Positions 1-8,837 of a stretch of 64,000 bases of DNA are shown here, piece after piece. The position numbers were made by a program, and so were the translations under genes. How positions within the stretch are numbered: the stretch's first letter is position 1; each line of letters opens with the position of its first letter. Below the pieces are notes generated by a model. The model was not told where the DNA came from. It did no database searches and saw only the letters and a program-made list of their open reading frames with translations. This DNA comes from Bacteroidia bacterium. GTDB taxonomy: Bacteria; Bacteroidota; Bacteroidia; AKYH767-A; OLB10. The stretch is taken from positions 16,718 to 80,717 of the forward strand of contig JBAOIA010000005.1 of assembly GCA_037045145.1 (NCBI GenBank). The letters run 5' to 3'.

Positions 1-1553
1 TGCCACATAGTGTTACATGTAGGTGAAGCAGTAAACTTAGTACCGTTTAGTGTTAGCGTAGCACCTGGATGCACTATTACTTTCCCGTTTAAGCCAAACC
101 TGAACTCCATATTGTTAATGGCAATGTTAGCCCCAGTTGGTATGTCTAACAAATCTTTTATATAAACCGGATTACTCGTGTTGCCAAAAGGATTGTTACC
201 GTTTGTCCAGGTGTCAGTAGTTGGTAGCGCATTATAAGTAGATTCATCCCATGAGGCTGCATTGTTGCAACATTCAGGAATAACATTGGCAGGAGCCACA
301 TCACCATCAATTTGATCGCCCAAGATGTAGCTTACTCTTGCGGGGTCGTTGCTATAATTTGTGTTGGTAGTACCATAGGTGAGCGTACTTGCAATGTTGG
401 TTAGGTAGCTATCGTTCCAGTTGGCTGCATTGGGCGTGTTAGGATTAGTAAGCCTTGCATAACGGTTGGCGGCAGCAGCATATAAGTTGCCATCGGATCC
501 AATTTCTAACTGCGATTGTCTGAAGTCCGCTGCATTTAAAAGTGGCGAAGCTGCTGTGCTGAAAGCGGTAACATCTGTTCCAGTGTTTACATCAATACAA
601 TTTAGATAGGGTCTTTCTAAATGAGTATAGTAAAGATAATTTCCATCGGGTGAAAATTCTAAGCCGCGTGCGAAGTTATTTATTGAAAAATTCAGCTGCG
701 GCAGACTATAGTCTAAAGCAGTGGTCAGCAAACCGGCAGGGTCAATATTGCCAATTAAAAGGTGTGTTGCTGATGATGAATTTGTAGCTATAAATGGGAA
801 CGCCACTTTATAGTTCCCATTATTGAGAAGTACAATTTCCATTTCGCTTAAAATTTTGCCACTACCATTATGATTTCCAAATGTGGGAGCTAAGGTCTGT
901 GTGTTTTCTAATATTATGCCGGAAGCGGTTATTCTGTACCTGCTAAATTCCACGGTGTTGGCAGTAAAAAGAAAACGCTCTTCTGTGAGGCAGTGGAGTT
1001 TTGGCGTTATAGCAAAATGATAAGCTCCGGAGTGAAAACCCAAATAAAATTGATTGGAAATTTGTTGTACATATGGTTGCGGATTACCAGCCAAATCAAC
1101 AAGAAGGGATGAGGCAATATCAAAAACGGCAAAATACATTTGAGGGTCTCCACCTATACTCAGATTAGCAGGCCTGGGATAATCAGATGCAAAAATATAA
1201 AAACGAGTAGTGCTACCCGGCACAGGTATGATGGCAAATTCAGACATACCGGTGAAGTTTGCCGGTGTAGAAGATCCGTTAACGGTCATTAGCATTTGAT
1301 CCACAAATATCCCTTGTGCATCATACACTGCACCATCAACAATAAAAAAAAGTAAATTACCATTAACGTCAGAGCAGGTGTTGTGGCAGACTTGATAAGA
1401 CGTAGATGCCGGCATAGGTGTAACTGACGGACTGCCACTAACGAAGTTAATAAAATTGTCGGGTTGACTCCAAATGTTGTTTTGTGCTGTAGCTGCACAT
1501 GTTGTCAACAACACTACGGTTGCAGACAATAGAAAGTGTTTTAAATTTTTCAT
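1..1553 (-). CDS. Large secreted protein, N-terminal part (runs off the left edge)
   Basis: An open frame reads from an ATG at 1553 to the window edge without a stop (about 517 codons seen). It begins with a clear signal peptide (MKNLKHFLLSATVVLLTTC, then ATAQ), so it is exported. The body is rich in Gly, Asn, Ser, Thr and aromatics with motifs such as EFSPDGNYLYY near residue 330 and EIGSDGNLYAA near 375, which look like blades of a WD40-like or NHL-like beta-propeller. The last visible part resembles the start of another beta-rich extracellular module. This is the usual style of T9SS-exported adhesins in Bacteroidota, whose sorting domain would lie beyond the edge. Specific function not recognised. 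Confidence 0.75.
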   Translation of the reverse strand, partial: MKNLKHFLLSATVVLLTTCAATAQNNIWSQPDNFINFVSGSPSVTPMPASTSYQVCHNTCSDVNGNLLFFIVDGAVYDAQGIFVDQMLMTVNGSSTPANFTGMSEFAIIPVPGSTTRFYIFASDYPRPANLSIGGDPQMYFAVFDIASSLLVDLAGNPQPYVQQISNQFYLGFHSGAYHFAITPKLHCLTEERFLFTANTVEFSRYRITASGIILENTQTLAPTFGNHNGSGKILSEMEIVLLNNGNYKVAFPFIATNSSSATHLLIGNIDPAGLLTTALDYSLPQLNFSINNFARGLEFSPDGNYLYYTHLERPYLNCIDVNTGTDVTAFSTAASPLLNAADFRQSQLEIGSDGNLYAAAANRYARLTNPNTPNAANWNDSYLTNIASTLTYGTTNTNYSNDPARVSYILGDQIDGDVAPANVIPECCNNAASWDESTYNALPTTDTWTNGNNPFGNTSNPVYIKDLLDIPTGANIAINNMEFRFGLNGKVIVHPGATLTLNGTKFTASPTCNTMW

Positions 1554-1718
1554 TTGTATGTGTTTTATGTTGGATAATAAATACTATAATGGGTATATGT
1601 CTTAGCGGTTAAAATTTTATTAAGAAGTATCTGTTTTCATAAGTATGTGCAATGGTTGTTTTCAATTACCAAAGAAAAAGGACAGTGCTCAAAAAACCAT
1701 TTTGTAATTCGGGAGTTT

Positions 1719-1775
1719 TTTTCGATTTGCGGAAATCTTTTTCGTGAAACGAAAATATTTTACGATTTGCGAAAA
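1719..1775. promoter_or_regulatory. Three operator-like palindromes with exact 20-bp spacing
   Basis: Three related imperfect palindromes of the form TTCG-N4/5-CGAAA begin at 1721 (TTCGATTTGCGGAAA), 1741 (TTCGTGAAACGAAAA) and 1761 (TACGATTTGCGAAAA), that is, exactly 20 bp apart, about two helical turns. The third overlaps the TTTG of the promoter proposed for the XRE gene at 1818. This is the expected architecture of an autoregulatory operator array; the binding protein is inferred to be that XRE regulator. Confidence 0.6.
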
Positions 1776-1797
1776 TTCTTACTGTTATATATCTTTA
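1766..1797 (+). promoter_or_regulatory. Bacteroidota-type promoter for the XRE gene
   Basis: TTTG at 1766-1769, a 20-bp spacer, then TATCTTTA at 1790-1797, one base off the phylum consensus TAnnTTTG. It lies about 20 bp before the ATG at 1818, and its -33 element sits inside the third operator-like palindrome, consistent with repression. Confidence 0.5.
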
Positions 1798-1817
1798 CCA
1801 CATTAACTAATCAATAT

Positions 1818-2189
1818 ATGCTACTCATAGGTCACAAACTCCGAAAAATAAGATTGCTGAAAAATGTTGATGCAAAAAGAATTTGTACTGAAATGGAAAT
1901 TTCTACAGCACAGCTAAGCCGTATAGAAAATGATGAAATAAAGATTGGTGTTGAGTTGGTGCAAAAATTTGCCGATTATTTTAATATGCCTTTGCAAGAT
2001 GTTCTATCTTTTGATGATAAGAACACCGTGAGTAACAACAGAAATAGTAATGTTGCTAATGGCGGCATCAATTACGGTACTATCAACGACCCTGCCGTTA
2101 CAAATTCTTTATTAAAGCTAATTTTGGAAAAGGTAGAAAGCCTTGAAAACAGGGTTAAAGAGTTGGAAAGTAAATCAGCCTCTCATTGA
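1818..2189 (+). CDS. XRE-family helix-turn-helix regulator
   Basis: A 123-residue protein beginning MLLIGHKLRKIRLLKN. Residues about 5-62 form an XRE/Cro-type HTH (ICTEMEISTAQLSRIENDE is the recognition region); an Asn/Gly-rich linker follows, then a C-terminal coiled coil (LEKVESLENRVKELES) that probably drives oligomerisation. The reading frame is open upstream to an ATG at 1647, but that extension would run through the operator array and promoter and is of poor protein character, so the internal ATG is chosen. The upstream palindrome array suggests autoregulation. The next gene is on the other strand, so the regulator appears to stand alone. Target genes are unknown. Confidence 0.82.
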   Translation: MLLIGHKLRKIRLLKNVDAKRICTEMEISTAQLSRIENDEIKIGVELVQKFADYFNMPLQDVLSFDDKNTVSNNRNSNVANGGINYGTINDPAVTNSLLKLILEKVESLENRVKELESKSASH

Positions 2190-2257
2190 ACGAACTTTTT
2201 CATCTGGCAAGAGATTTAAGAAAGTCTTAGCAGAACAAAGAATTTCACCTATCAGGG

Positions 2258-2288
2258 GCGCAAAAGCGCGTGACCTTACCGGTGAGGT
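2258..2288. other. Two adjacent small inverted repeats
   Basis: GCGC-AAAA-GCGC (2258-2269) is followed at 2273-2288 by ACCTTACC/GGTGAGGT, an inverted repeat with no loop and one mismatch. There is no T tract directly after, so this is not a convincing terminator. It could be a small REP-like or protein-binding site downstream of the XRE gene; purpose unknown. Confidence 0.3.
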
Positions 2289-2327
2289 TATAAAAACGTA
2301 TTAACCCTTCAATGTATTTTATTATTT

Positions 2328-2356
2328 CAAAGTCCCCTGAAATGCGGGAGACTTTG
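2328..2356. terminator. Weak hairpin between convergent genes
   Basis: CAAAGTC pairs with GACTTTG around an inner CCC/GGG pairing. It lies between the 3' ends of the XRE gene (+) and the acid phosphatase gene (-). No proper T tract follows on either strand, so termination activity is doubtful. Confidence 0.25.
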
Positions 2357-2400
2357 AAAGTACGGAGAAGCTAAAGGCACTAAAAACCACTGAAACAGAA

Positions 2401-3207
2401 TTAGTAGTTTTTTAATAAGCTTTTAATGATTGAGTCTTTTTCTGCCGGTGGGCGTTTGTAGTTGTATTGATAAAAGGCTCCTTCCCAGTCGCCATAATTG
2501 GCATTGGGCAATACGATAAATTTTTTTCCAAATTCATTGGCTGCACGTTGTACATTTTCATTTCTTTCTTCTGTTGTTTTGCGGTCAAATAAATCACTAA
2601 AGTCGGCCAGATTATCGCCAATTAACAATACAATATCATAATTTTCTGCCAGTTTTTTTCTTCGTCCTTCTTTACTTGAAGATTCTGTTTTTAAAATCAG
2701 GTGATTGTTATCTGCATAAGGGAAGCCATATTTTACGATATTCCTTAGCGTCCCAGGCCGATCGCTCTCCGCTCTGTTAGAAAGATAAAAGACTTCAACA
2801 TTTTTGGAGGCTGCGTATTTAAAAAAAGGCAATGCTCCGGGCATGGTATCTGCTGTGGCTTTAGCAATCCATTCGCCCCACGTTTTGGGTTCATAGTCCA
2901 GATTGTATAATGCTCTGTGAACAGAATAGGGCGAGTTATCCAAAATGGTTTCGTCTATATCGGTAATAATGGCTTTGGGTTTTGTGGAATTTGAATCGCT
3001 AAGAATCTGATCCAATCGTAATGCTGCAATGTTGTAGGCCTGAATACAAAGGGCTTTGTACTCTCCGGCATACTGCTGATAAGCGGAGGTAAAAAGTCTT
3101 CCGTCAGCAGTTAACGAATTACAACTGCCGGCAACAGATGTGTTGATTTTTTTGTGTGATGTACAGGAATAAAAAACGATAAGAACCTGGACAAAATACT
3201 TTTTCAT
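2401..3207 (-). CDS. Lipoprotein acid phosphatase, e(P4)/class C HAD family
   Basis: A HAD-superfamily phosphatase of the 5'-nucleotidase lipoprotein e(P4)/class C acid phosphatase type (268 aa). The N-terminus MKKYFVQVLIVFYSC ends in a lipobox-like Cys, so it is predicted to be a periplasmic or outer-membrane lipoprotein. Catalytic motif I is visible as ITDIDETILDNSPY (DxDxT), motif II as FYLSNRAE and the acidic motif as GDNLADFSDLF. The family hydrolyses nucleotide monophosphates or small phosphomonoesters outside the cytoplasm, including NMN and haem-associated substrates in some species. An ATG at 3234 is in frame, but the start at 3207 gives a clean lipoprotein signal. Monocistronic, convergent with the XRE gene. 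Confidence 0.88.
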   Translation of the reverse strand: MKKYFVQVLIVFYSCTSHKKINTSVAGSCNSLTADGRLFTSAYQQYAGEYKALCIQAYNIAALRLDQILSDSNSTKPKAIITDIDETILDNSPYSVHRALYNLDYEPKTWGEWIAKATADTMPGALPFFKYAASKNVEVFYLSNRAESDRPGTLRNIVKYGFPYADNNHLILKTESSSKEGRRKKLAENYDIVLLIGDNLADFSDLFDRKTTEERNENVQRAANEFGKKFIVLPNANYGDWEGAFYQYNYKRPPAEKDSIIKSLLKNY

Positions 3208-3306
3208 TTCAATCAAAATTATTATAAGCATCAAATATAGAAATTCAGAGAGAATAAAAGTTGTCTGGAAGATATGGTTATTCCAAAAATTTCACCGTTG
3301 TTAATC

Positions 3307-4776
3307 TTATCCGGTATAGTTAGGTGCTTCTTTTACAATGGTAACTCCATGCGGGTGGCTTTCACGTACGCCACTTTGTGTAATACGGATAAACTTTGCT
3401 TTCTGTAGTTCGGAAATATTCTTTGCACCGCAATAACCCATCCCTGCCCTCAGACCTCCCACCAACTGATACACTGTTTCGGCAAGTGTTCCTTTGTATG
3501 GAACGCGTCCTACAATACCTTCAGGGACCAATTTTTTGATATCGTCTTCTGCATCCTGAAAATAACGATCTTTTGAGCCTTCGCGCATGGCTTCAATGGA
3601 GCCCATACCACGATAGGATTTAAATTTCCGTCCTTCAAAAATGATGGTCTCACCGGGAGACTCTTCAACTCCGGCAAACATGGAACCTGCCATGATGCTG
3701 AATGCCCCTGCGGCAATAGCTTTTGGAATATCACCGGTAAAACGAATTCCGCCATCTGCAATAATAGGTACTCCGGAACCTTTAATGGCTGACGCTGCAT
3801 CTGCTACGGCTGTAAGTTGCGGCACCCCCACACCGGCCACCACACGTGTGGTGCATATAGAACCCGGACCAATGCCTACCTTAACACCATCAGCACCGTT
3901 CTTAACCAACAATTTGGCACCATCGGCAGTGCCTACATTGCCTACAACAACATCCAAACCCGAGAACTTTTTCTTTACTGATTTTAATGCATTGATAACA
4001 CCTTTAGAATGGCCATGTGCCGTATCAATTACTATGGCATCAACACCTGCATTTACCAACGAGGCTACACGATCAAGCATATCTTCTGTAACACCAATGC
4101 CTGCTGCCACCCTCAATCGGCCTAATTTATCCTTGCATGAGTTAGGTCTTGACTTAAACTTTATAATGTCTTTATAGGTAACAAGTCCTATTAATTTACC
4201 TGTCTTATCTACTACAGGTAGTTTTTCTATTTTATACTGTCGTAAAATTACTTCTGCTTTTTGAAGAGAAACTACTCCTGTCACAGTAATCAACTGTCCT
4301 GAAGTCATGACTTCTTTGACCTTTCGGCTTTCATCGGTTTCGAACCTAAGGTCTCTGTTGGTTAAAATACCTACTAACTTTTGATTGTCATTTACTATGG
4401 GGATACCGCCAATACGTTGTTCGCGCATGATGCCCAGAGCTTCTTGAATGGTGGCATTTTGATGCAAGGTAATTGGGTCATGAATCATACCACTTTCCGA
4501 CCGTTTTACTTTCCTTACTTCATTTGTTTGCTGCTCAATAGACATGTTCTTATGCAGTACACCAATGCCGCCTTCCTGAGCAATAGCTATGGCCATTGCC
4601 GATTCGGTTACCGTATCCATTGCTGCTGAAACAATGGGGACATTGAGCTTTATGTTTTTTGAGAAATATGTTGAAGTATCAACATCGCGGGGTAGTATTT
4701 CCGAGAAAGCAGGAACGAGTAAAACATCATCGTATGTTAATCCTTCCTGTAAGTTTGATTTTGTTGCAAGAGCCAT
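3307..4776 (-). CDS. guaB: Inosine-5'-monophosphate dehydrogenase
   Basis: Full-length IMPDH of 489 residues, the NAD-dependent enzyme that oxidises IMP to XMP, committing purine flow to guanine nucleotides. The TIM barrel is split by a CBS pair (about residues 95-205, with LPVVDKTGKLIGLVTYKDI in the second CBS). The catalytic loop GIGPGSICTTR lies at 301-311 with Cys308 as nucleophile, followed by the mobile flap region with YRGMGSIEAM. The CBS domain usually mediates nucleotide regulation. The gene lies leftward after the DUF4294 gene, with a promoter-like TATCTTTG on its own strand at 4796-4803, so it probably has its own promoter. Confidence 0.97.
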   Translation of the reverse strand: MALATKSNLQEGLTYDDVLLVPAFSEILPRDVDTSTYFSKNIKLNVPIVSAAMDTVTESAMAIAIAQEGGIGVLHKNMSIEQQTNEVRKVKRSESGMIHDPITLHQNATIQEALGIMREQRIGGIPIVNDNQKLVGILTNRDLRFETDESRKVKEVMTSGQLITVTGVVSLQKAEVILRQYKIEKLPVVDKTGKLIGLVTYKDIIKFKSRPNSCKDKLGRLRVAAGIGVTEDMLDRVASLVNAGVDAIVIDTAHGHSKGVINALKSVKKKFSGLDVVVGNVGTADGAKLLVKNGADGVKVGIGPGSICTTRVVAGVGVPQLTAVADAASAIKGSGVPIIADGGIRFTGDIPKAIAAGAFSIMAGSMFAGVEESPGETIIFEGRKFKSYRGMGSIEAMREGSKDRYFQDAEDDIKKLVPEGIVGRVPYKGTLAETVYQLVGGLRAGMGYCGAKNISELQKAKFIRITQSGVRESHPHGVTIVKEAPNYTG

Positions 4777-4795
4777 GGTATTTGCTTTTGCCGGG

Positions 4796-4803
4796 CAAAG
4801 ATA
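4796..4803 (-). promoter_or_regulatory. Putative -7 element for guaB
   Basis: On the minus strand this reads TATCTTTG, a perfect TAnnTTTG, 20 bp before the guaB ATG. No TTG-type -33 element is at the ideal distance, so the call is moderate. Confidence 0.4.
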
Positions 4804-4838
4804 CAGAATAAAAACGCTTACATGGCGTAAGTTGCAAG

Positions 4839-5429
4839 TTAATTTCTAACTTGTAGCTCGCCTTTTTCAATAGACTGAACTACTTTTTCTATCATTTTAT
4901 CTGCTCCATCAGGGTCGTACTCCGACTTGAGGTTTGCACTGAAAATTTTGGCTATCCCCTGCCAGAAAAACGCCTGTAAGCTACCCCTGAGTTCTTTCAC
5001 CAGCGTATAAGAAGTGTGCCCGGTTTCACGATCAATCAGTTTGATGAGGATTTTACCCTGTGTGTAGGTGAGGTTTTTTAGATCTTTCTCAAACTGCTCT
5101 TTCATTATTTTTTCCTGTTCCTTAATAAACTTTTTCTTCTCTTTTTCTGAAGTCATTTTTGAAACAGACTCTTCTATAAATCTTAATTCTGCCGAAGCAA
5201 TTTTTGCATAAGGATAGGCCTTCAAAACATCTCTGCGTAACTTCATGTATTTACGTACATCATCAGATGCATTGGCAGGAATAAAACCGTAAATATCCAC
5301 AGCATTTAAAGTGTAATAAGCTATAGTATCGCCATCATAAACAGCTGTTGATGAACCAACAGGTGTTTGTGCATTGCTGAATTGGATAAAAACTGTCAAC
5401 AAGAAGCATAGCGCTACTGAAAACTTCAT
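4839..5429 (-). CDS. DUF4294 secreted protein
   Basis: Bacteroidota-specific DUF4294 protein of about 196 residues from the ATG at 5429. MKFSVALCFLLTVFIQFSNAQ is a good signal peptide, so the mature protein is periplasmic or surface-associated. The body has YDGDTIAYYTLNAVDIYGF and a long charged helix (EKEKKKFIKEQEKIMKEQFE), then RETGHTSYTLVKELRGS. The family has no assigned reaction. The frame is open further upstream (ATG at 5486, 5498), but those starts would bury the signal peptide. It sits 8 bp after the stop of the biotin carboxylase gene if the longer start is used and may be co-transcribed with it. Confidence 0.75.
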   Translation of the reverse strand: MKFSVALCFLLTVFIQFSNAQTPVGSSTAVYDGDTIAYYTLNAVDIYGFIPANASDDVRKYMKLRRDVLKAYPYAKIASAELRFIEESVSKMTSEKEKKKFIKEQEKIMKEQFEKDLKNLTYTQGKILIKLIDRETGHTSYTLVKELRGSLQAFFWQGIAKIFSANLKSEYDPDGADKMIEKVVQSIEKGELQVRN

Positions 5430-5506
5430 GACTGATGTTTTAGCAAATGCATTGCCGATTTCGCAATTCAAAATTTTCTTAATCATTTGTTTAACCAAAC
5501 GTTGGT

Positions 5507-6988
5507 TCAGGATCTGTTGTTGCGCCAGTGCGATATAGACTTTTCTTGTTGTTGCTGCATAGCAGCAGGCTTCTTTTGTTCATGCCAGAGTTGTGCTGCC
5601 AAAGAAGCTATTTCTACTTCGTCAGCAATTGATTTTTCTAATACATCCGTTGTAAAATATTTTTTAACAAAATGAGTATCAAATTTTGCGGTAACAAAAG
5701 CTTTATGCTCCATCACAAAGCGGCAAAAAGGCAAGGTTGTTTCGCACCCTGTAATTTTATATTCATCAATGGCTCTAATCATTCTTGCAATTGCCTCATT
5801 CCTGTCACGCCCATAGGTAACCAACTTGGCAATCATCGGGTCGTAATAAATTGGAATTTCCATGCCTTGTTCATAACCGTCATCAACCCTCACGCCTACA
5901 CCCCTTGGTGGAATGTATGTAGAGAGTTTACCTACACTGGGAAGGAAATTGTTTGCAGGGTCTTCGGCATAAACTCTCACCTCAACAGCATGACCGTTAA
6001 TTTTTAAATCTTCTTGAGTAAAACTTAATTTATTACCAGCAGCAACATTTAGTTGTTCTTTTACTAAATCTATGCCTGTTATCATTTCTGTTACCGGATG
6101 CTCTACCTGCAAACGGGTGTTCATTTCAAGAAAGTAGAAATTGTGTTTTTCGTCCAATAAAAATTCTACTGTACCGGCACCTGAATAATTGCAAGCTCTG
6201 GCAACCATCACGGCACATTGGCCCATGGCTTCTCTTGTTTTGTCTGTAAGTATTCCTGAAGGGGCTTCTTCAATCACTTTTTGATGCCTTCTCTGAACGG
6301 AACATTCTCTTTCAAAAAGATGAACCACATTTCCATGGTTATCACCCATAACCTGTATCTCGATATGACGTGGCGAAGCAACGTACTTTTCAATAAACAC
6401 ACTGCCATCACCAAAGGCCGACAACGCCTCGCTCATTGCCGACTTAACGGAATCTTTAAAGTCTTTTTCATGCTCAACAATACGCATGCCCTTGCCACCG
6501 CCACCGGCACTGGCTTTTATCAATACAGGAAAACCAATTTCAATAGCTATTTGTCGGGCTTCATCAATATCGCTAATGGCATAATCAGTTCCGGGTACTA
6601 ATGGCACGTTAAACTTTTTGGCAGCCTCTTTAGCACCTAATTTGCTTCCCATGGTCCGCATGGATTGTGGTGAAGGCCCAATGAAGATTAATCCTGAATC
6701 TATAATGGCTTGTGCTGCATCGGCATTCTCAGACAAAAATCCATAGCCGGGATGAACAGCTTCGGCACCGGTTTGTTTGGCCGCTTGAATTATTTTTTCA
6801 ACCAGCAGATAGGATTGTGCTGATGGTGAGGCTCCTATGTGTACAGCGTCATCGGCAAAAAGGACATGTGGCGCCAAACGATCAGCATCGCTATAAACGG
6901 CTACCGTTTTAATTCCCATATCTTTTGCTGTGCGCATCACCCTGAGTGCAATCTCTCCTCTGTTGGCTATCAATATTTTCTTAAACAT
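5507..6988 (-). CDS. accC: Biotin carboxylase subunit of an acyl-CoA carboxylase
   Basis: A 493-residue biotin carboxylase, which uses ATP and bicarbonate to carboxylate the biotin of a carrier protein. The N-domain starts MFKKILIANRGEIALRV; the ATP-grasp glycine loop is KASAGGGGKGMRIVEH near residue 160; the catalytic segment EMNTRLQVEHPVTE lies near 290. The C-terminus has a short Gln/Lys-rich extension instead of a biotinyl domain. Both the fatty-acid AccC and the propionyl/methylcrotonyl-type subunit fit this fold; the tail and the presence of a matching carboxyltransferase at 25516-27156 favour a short-chain acyl-CoA carboxylase, but this is inference. The symbol denotes the subunit type. 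Confidence 0.88.
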   Translation of the reverse strand: MFKKILIANRGEIALRVMRTAKDMGIKTVAVYSDADRLAPHVLFADDAVHIGASPSAQSYLLVEKIIQAAKQTGAEAVHPGYGFLSENADAAQAIIDSGLIFIGPSPQSMRTMGSKLGAKEAAKKFNVPLVPGTDYAISDIDEARQIAIEIGFPVLIKASAGGGGKGMRIVEHEKDFKDSVKSAMSEALSAFGDGSVFIEKYVASPRHIEIQVMGDNHGNVVHLFERECSVQRRHQKVIEEAPSGILTDKTREAMGQCAVMVARACNYSGAGTVEFLLDEKHNFYFLEMNTRLQVEHPVTEMITGIDLVKEQLNVAAGNKLSFTQEDLKINGHAVEVRVYAEDPANNFLPSVGKLSTYIPPRGVGVRVDDGYEQGMEIPIYYDPMIAKLVTYGRDRNEAIARMIRAIDEYKITGCETTLPFCRFVMEHKAFVTAKFDTHFVKKYFTTDVLEKSIADEVEIASLAAQLWHEQKKPAAMQQQQEKSISHWRNNRS

Positions 6989-7013
6989 GCAATCTCTTTT
7001 AACATCTTAACTA

Positions 7014-7021
7014 CAAAAGTA
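7014..7021 (-). promoter_or_regulatory. Putative -7 element for the biotin carboxylase gene
   Basis: The minus strand reads TACTTTTG, a full match to TAnnTTTG, about 25 bp before the ATG at 6988. The nearest TTTG upstream is only 15 bp away, so the -33 part is uncertain. Confidence 0.35.
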
Positions 7022-7167
7022 AAACGTTCTGTGAATCAAACCCTTTACAAAAGCTAATTTTATTTAAGCCGTCAGGTTGATAAGTTATGTATAGAAAAGC
7101 AGTAAAAGGTAATGTAGAATTTCATATTTTTTTGTTACTTTGCGGCTCATAAAAACGATGAAATATC

Positions 7168-8784
7168 ATGAATGAATACGGATTAAAAAACCCGAATTTT
7201 TCTGTTGCTGAACTTGGTCTAAAAAACGTGTCAGCAGCCTATTGGAATCTTACCGTTGCAGAACTGGTTGAAGAAGTTGTCATCAGAGGTGAAGGTGAAT
7301 TAACAGACTTTGGTGCATTGGCAGTTGATACGGGCGAATTTACAGGTCGCTCGCCAAAGGATAAATTTATTGTAGCGGATAAGGAGACTGAAAATTCTGT
7401 TTGGTGGGGAGATATCAACATAAAATTTGATAGCGATAAGTTTGATGCTCTTTATAACAGAGTTACGGCTTATTTTTCGGGCAAAGAAGTGTATGTGCGC
7501 GATTGTTATGCCTGTGCCGACCCTCGATACAGACTCAATATACGTGTCATTACGGAATCACCATATCAAAGTATTTTTGCCAACAACCTTTTTCTGCGTC
7601 CAACAGCCGATGAAATAACTTCTGTAGAAAAAGACTGGGTAATTCTTGCTGCATCTGGCTTCTATGCCGACCCGAAAATTGACGGCACACGTCAGCATAA
7701 TTTTGCCATTGTTAACTTCACTAAGAAGATTATCCTTATTGGAGGTACTGGCTATACAGGCGAAATTAAGAAAGGTATTTTCTCTGTTCTGAATTATATT
7801 TTGCCGCATCATAAAAACGTGCTCAGCATGCATTGCTCTGCCAACATTGGGAAAAATAATGACACAGCTATTTTCTTTGGTTTGTCGGGCACAGGTAAAA
7901 CTACACTTAGTGCCGACCCCAACAGAGGTTTAATTGGTGATGATGAACATGGCTGGAGCGACAATACAGTTTTTAATTTTGAGGGTGGATGTTATGCTAA
8001 ATGTGTAAACCTGAGCAAAGAAAAAGAGCCACAGATTTATCAGGCCATCCGCTTTGGTGCATTGTTGGAAAACACTGAGTTTTATGAAGGCACAACACGT
8101 GTTGATTTTGATAATATATCCAAGACAGAAAATACAAGAGTAGCCTACCCTATTCACTTTATTGATAATGCTGTTGAACCTTCAGTGGCAGGGACACCTA
8201 AAAACATCTTCTTCTTAACTTGTGATGCTTTTGGGGTGTTACCTCCTATTTCACGCCTCACTACCGGTCAGGCTATGTATCATTTCATCAGTGGATATAC
8301 GGCAAAAGTGGCAGGAACAGAAGTAGGCATTACTGAACCTACAACAACATTCTCTGCTTGTTTTGGAAAAGCATTTTTACCCTTGCATCCTACACGCTAT
8401 GCCGAGTTGTTGGGCAAAAAACTGCAAGAGAATAAAGACATCCGTGTTTGGCTGGTAAATACAGGCTGGAGCGGTGGCTCTTATGGCGTAGGTGCACGAA
8501 TGAAACTTTCATATACTCGTGCAATGATTACTGCAGCACTCAATGGAGAGTTGGATAATGTAAACTTCGAGACACTGCCTGTTTTTGGATTGCAGTATCC
8601 TGTTTCATGTCCGAATGTACCTTCAGAAATTCTGAATCCAAAAGCTACATGGGCAGATAAAAGTGCCTATGACAATAAAATTGCCGATCTGGCTTCTAAG
8701 TTTGTAAAGAACTTTGAACAGTATGCTGCACAAGCTAACAAAGAAATTATGGATGCTGCCCCAAGAGTTGCAGTAGTAGCGTAA
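7168..8784 (+). CDS. pckA: Phosphoenolpyruvate carboxykinase (ATP)
   Basis: ATP-dependent PEPCK of 538 residues, the usual length. It interconverts oxaloacetate and PEP, in gluconeogenesis or, in fermenting Bacteroidota, in PEP carboxylation. The P-loop-like kinase-1a motif GLSGTGKTT is at 238-246, the kinase-2/metal segment DDEHGWSD follows near 260, and the oxaloacetate-binding GRSPKDKF is at 60-67. Monocistronic, with a strong intrinsic terminator right after the stop. Upstream, TTACTTTG at 7135-7142 resembles a -7 element but has no matching -33. Confidence 0.97.
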   Translation: MNEYGLKNPNFSVAELGLKNVSAAYWNLTVAELVEEVVIRGEGELTDFGALAVDTGEFTGRSPKDKFIVADKETENSVWWGDINIKFDSDKFDALYNRVTAYFSGKEVYVRDCYACADPRYRLNIRVITESPYQSIFANNLFLRPTADEITSVEKDWVILAASGFYADPKIDGTRQHNFAIVNFTKKIILIGGTGYTGEIKKGIFSVLNYILPHHKNVLSMHCSANIGKNNDTAIFFGLSGTGKTTLSADPNRGLIGDDEHGWSDNTVFNFEGGCYAKCVNLSKEKEPQIYQAIRFGALLENTEFYEGTTRVDFDNISKTENTRVAYPIHFIDNAVEPSVAGTPKNIFFLTCDAFGVLPPISRLTTGQAMYHFISGYTAKVAGTEVGITEPTTTFSACFGKAFLPLHPTRYAELLGKKLQENKDIRVWLVNTGWSGGSYGVGARMKLSYTRAMITAALNGELDNVNFETLPVFGLQYPVSCPNVPSEILNPKATWADKSAYDNKIADLASKFVKNFEQYAAQANKEIMDAAPRVAVVA

Positions 8785-8800
8785 TTTTTTTAATTTTTTT

Positions 8801-8837
8801 CTCCCTCGGATTGAATTTTCCGGGGGAGTTTTTTTTT
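8801..8837 (+). terminator. Intrinsic terminator of pckA
   Basis: CTCCCTCGG pairs with CCGGGGGAG (one G-U) over a 10-nt loop, followed by nine T residues. Starts 17 bp after the pckA stop codon. Confidence 0.85.

Noticed and set aside
1647..1817. N-terminal extension of the XRE regulator
   Set aside because: It would translate the operator array and promoter; composition is not protein-like and the HTH starts just after the internal ATG.
3641..4177. Long open frame opposite guaB (and similar ones opposite accC, gldM and topA)
   Set aside because: Antisense shadows of well-supported core genes without independent evidence.
7135..7142. TTACTTTG before pckA as a promoter
   Set aside because: First base differs from TAnnTTTG and no TTG lies 19-21 bp upstream; left as a comment only.
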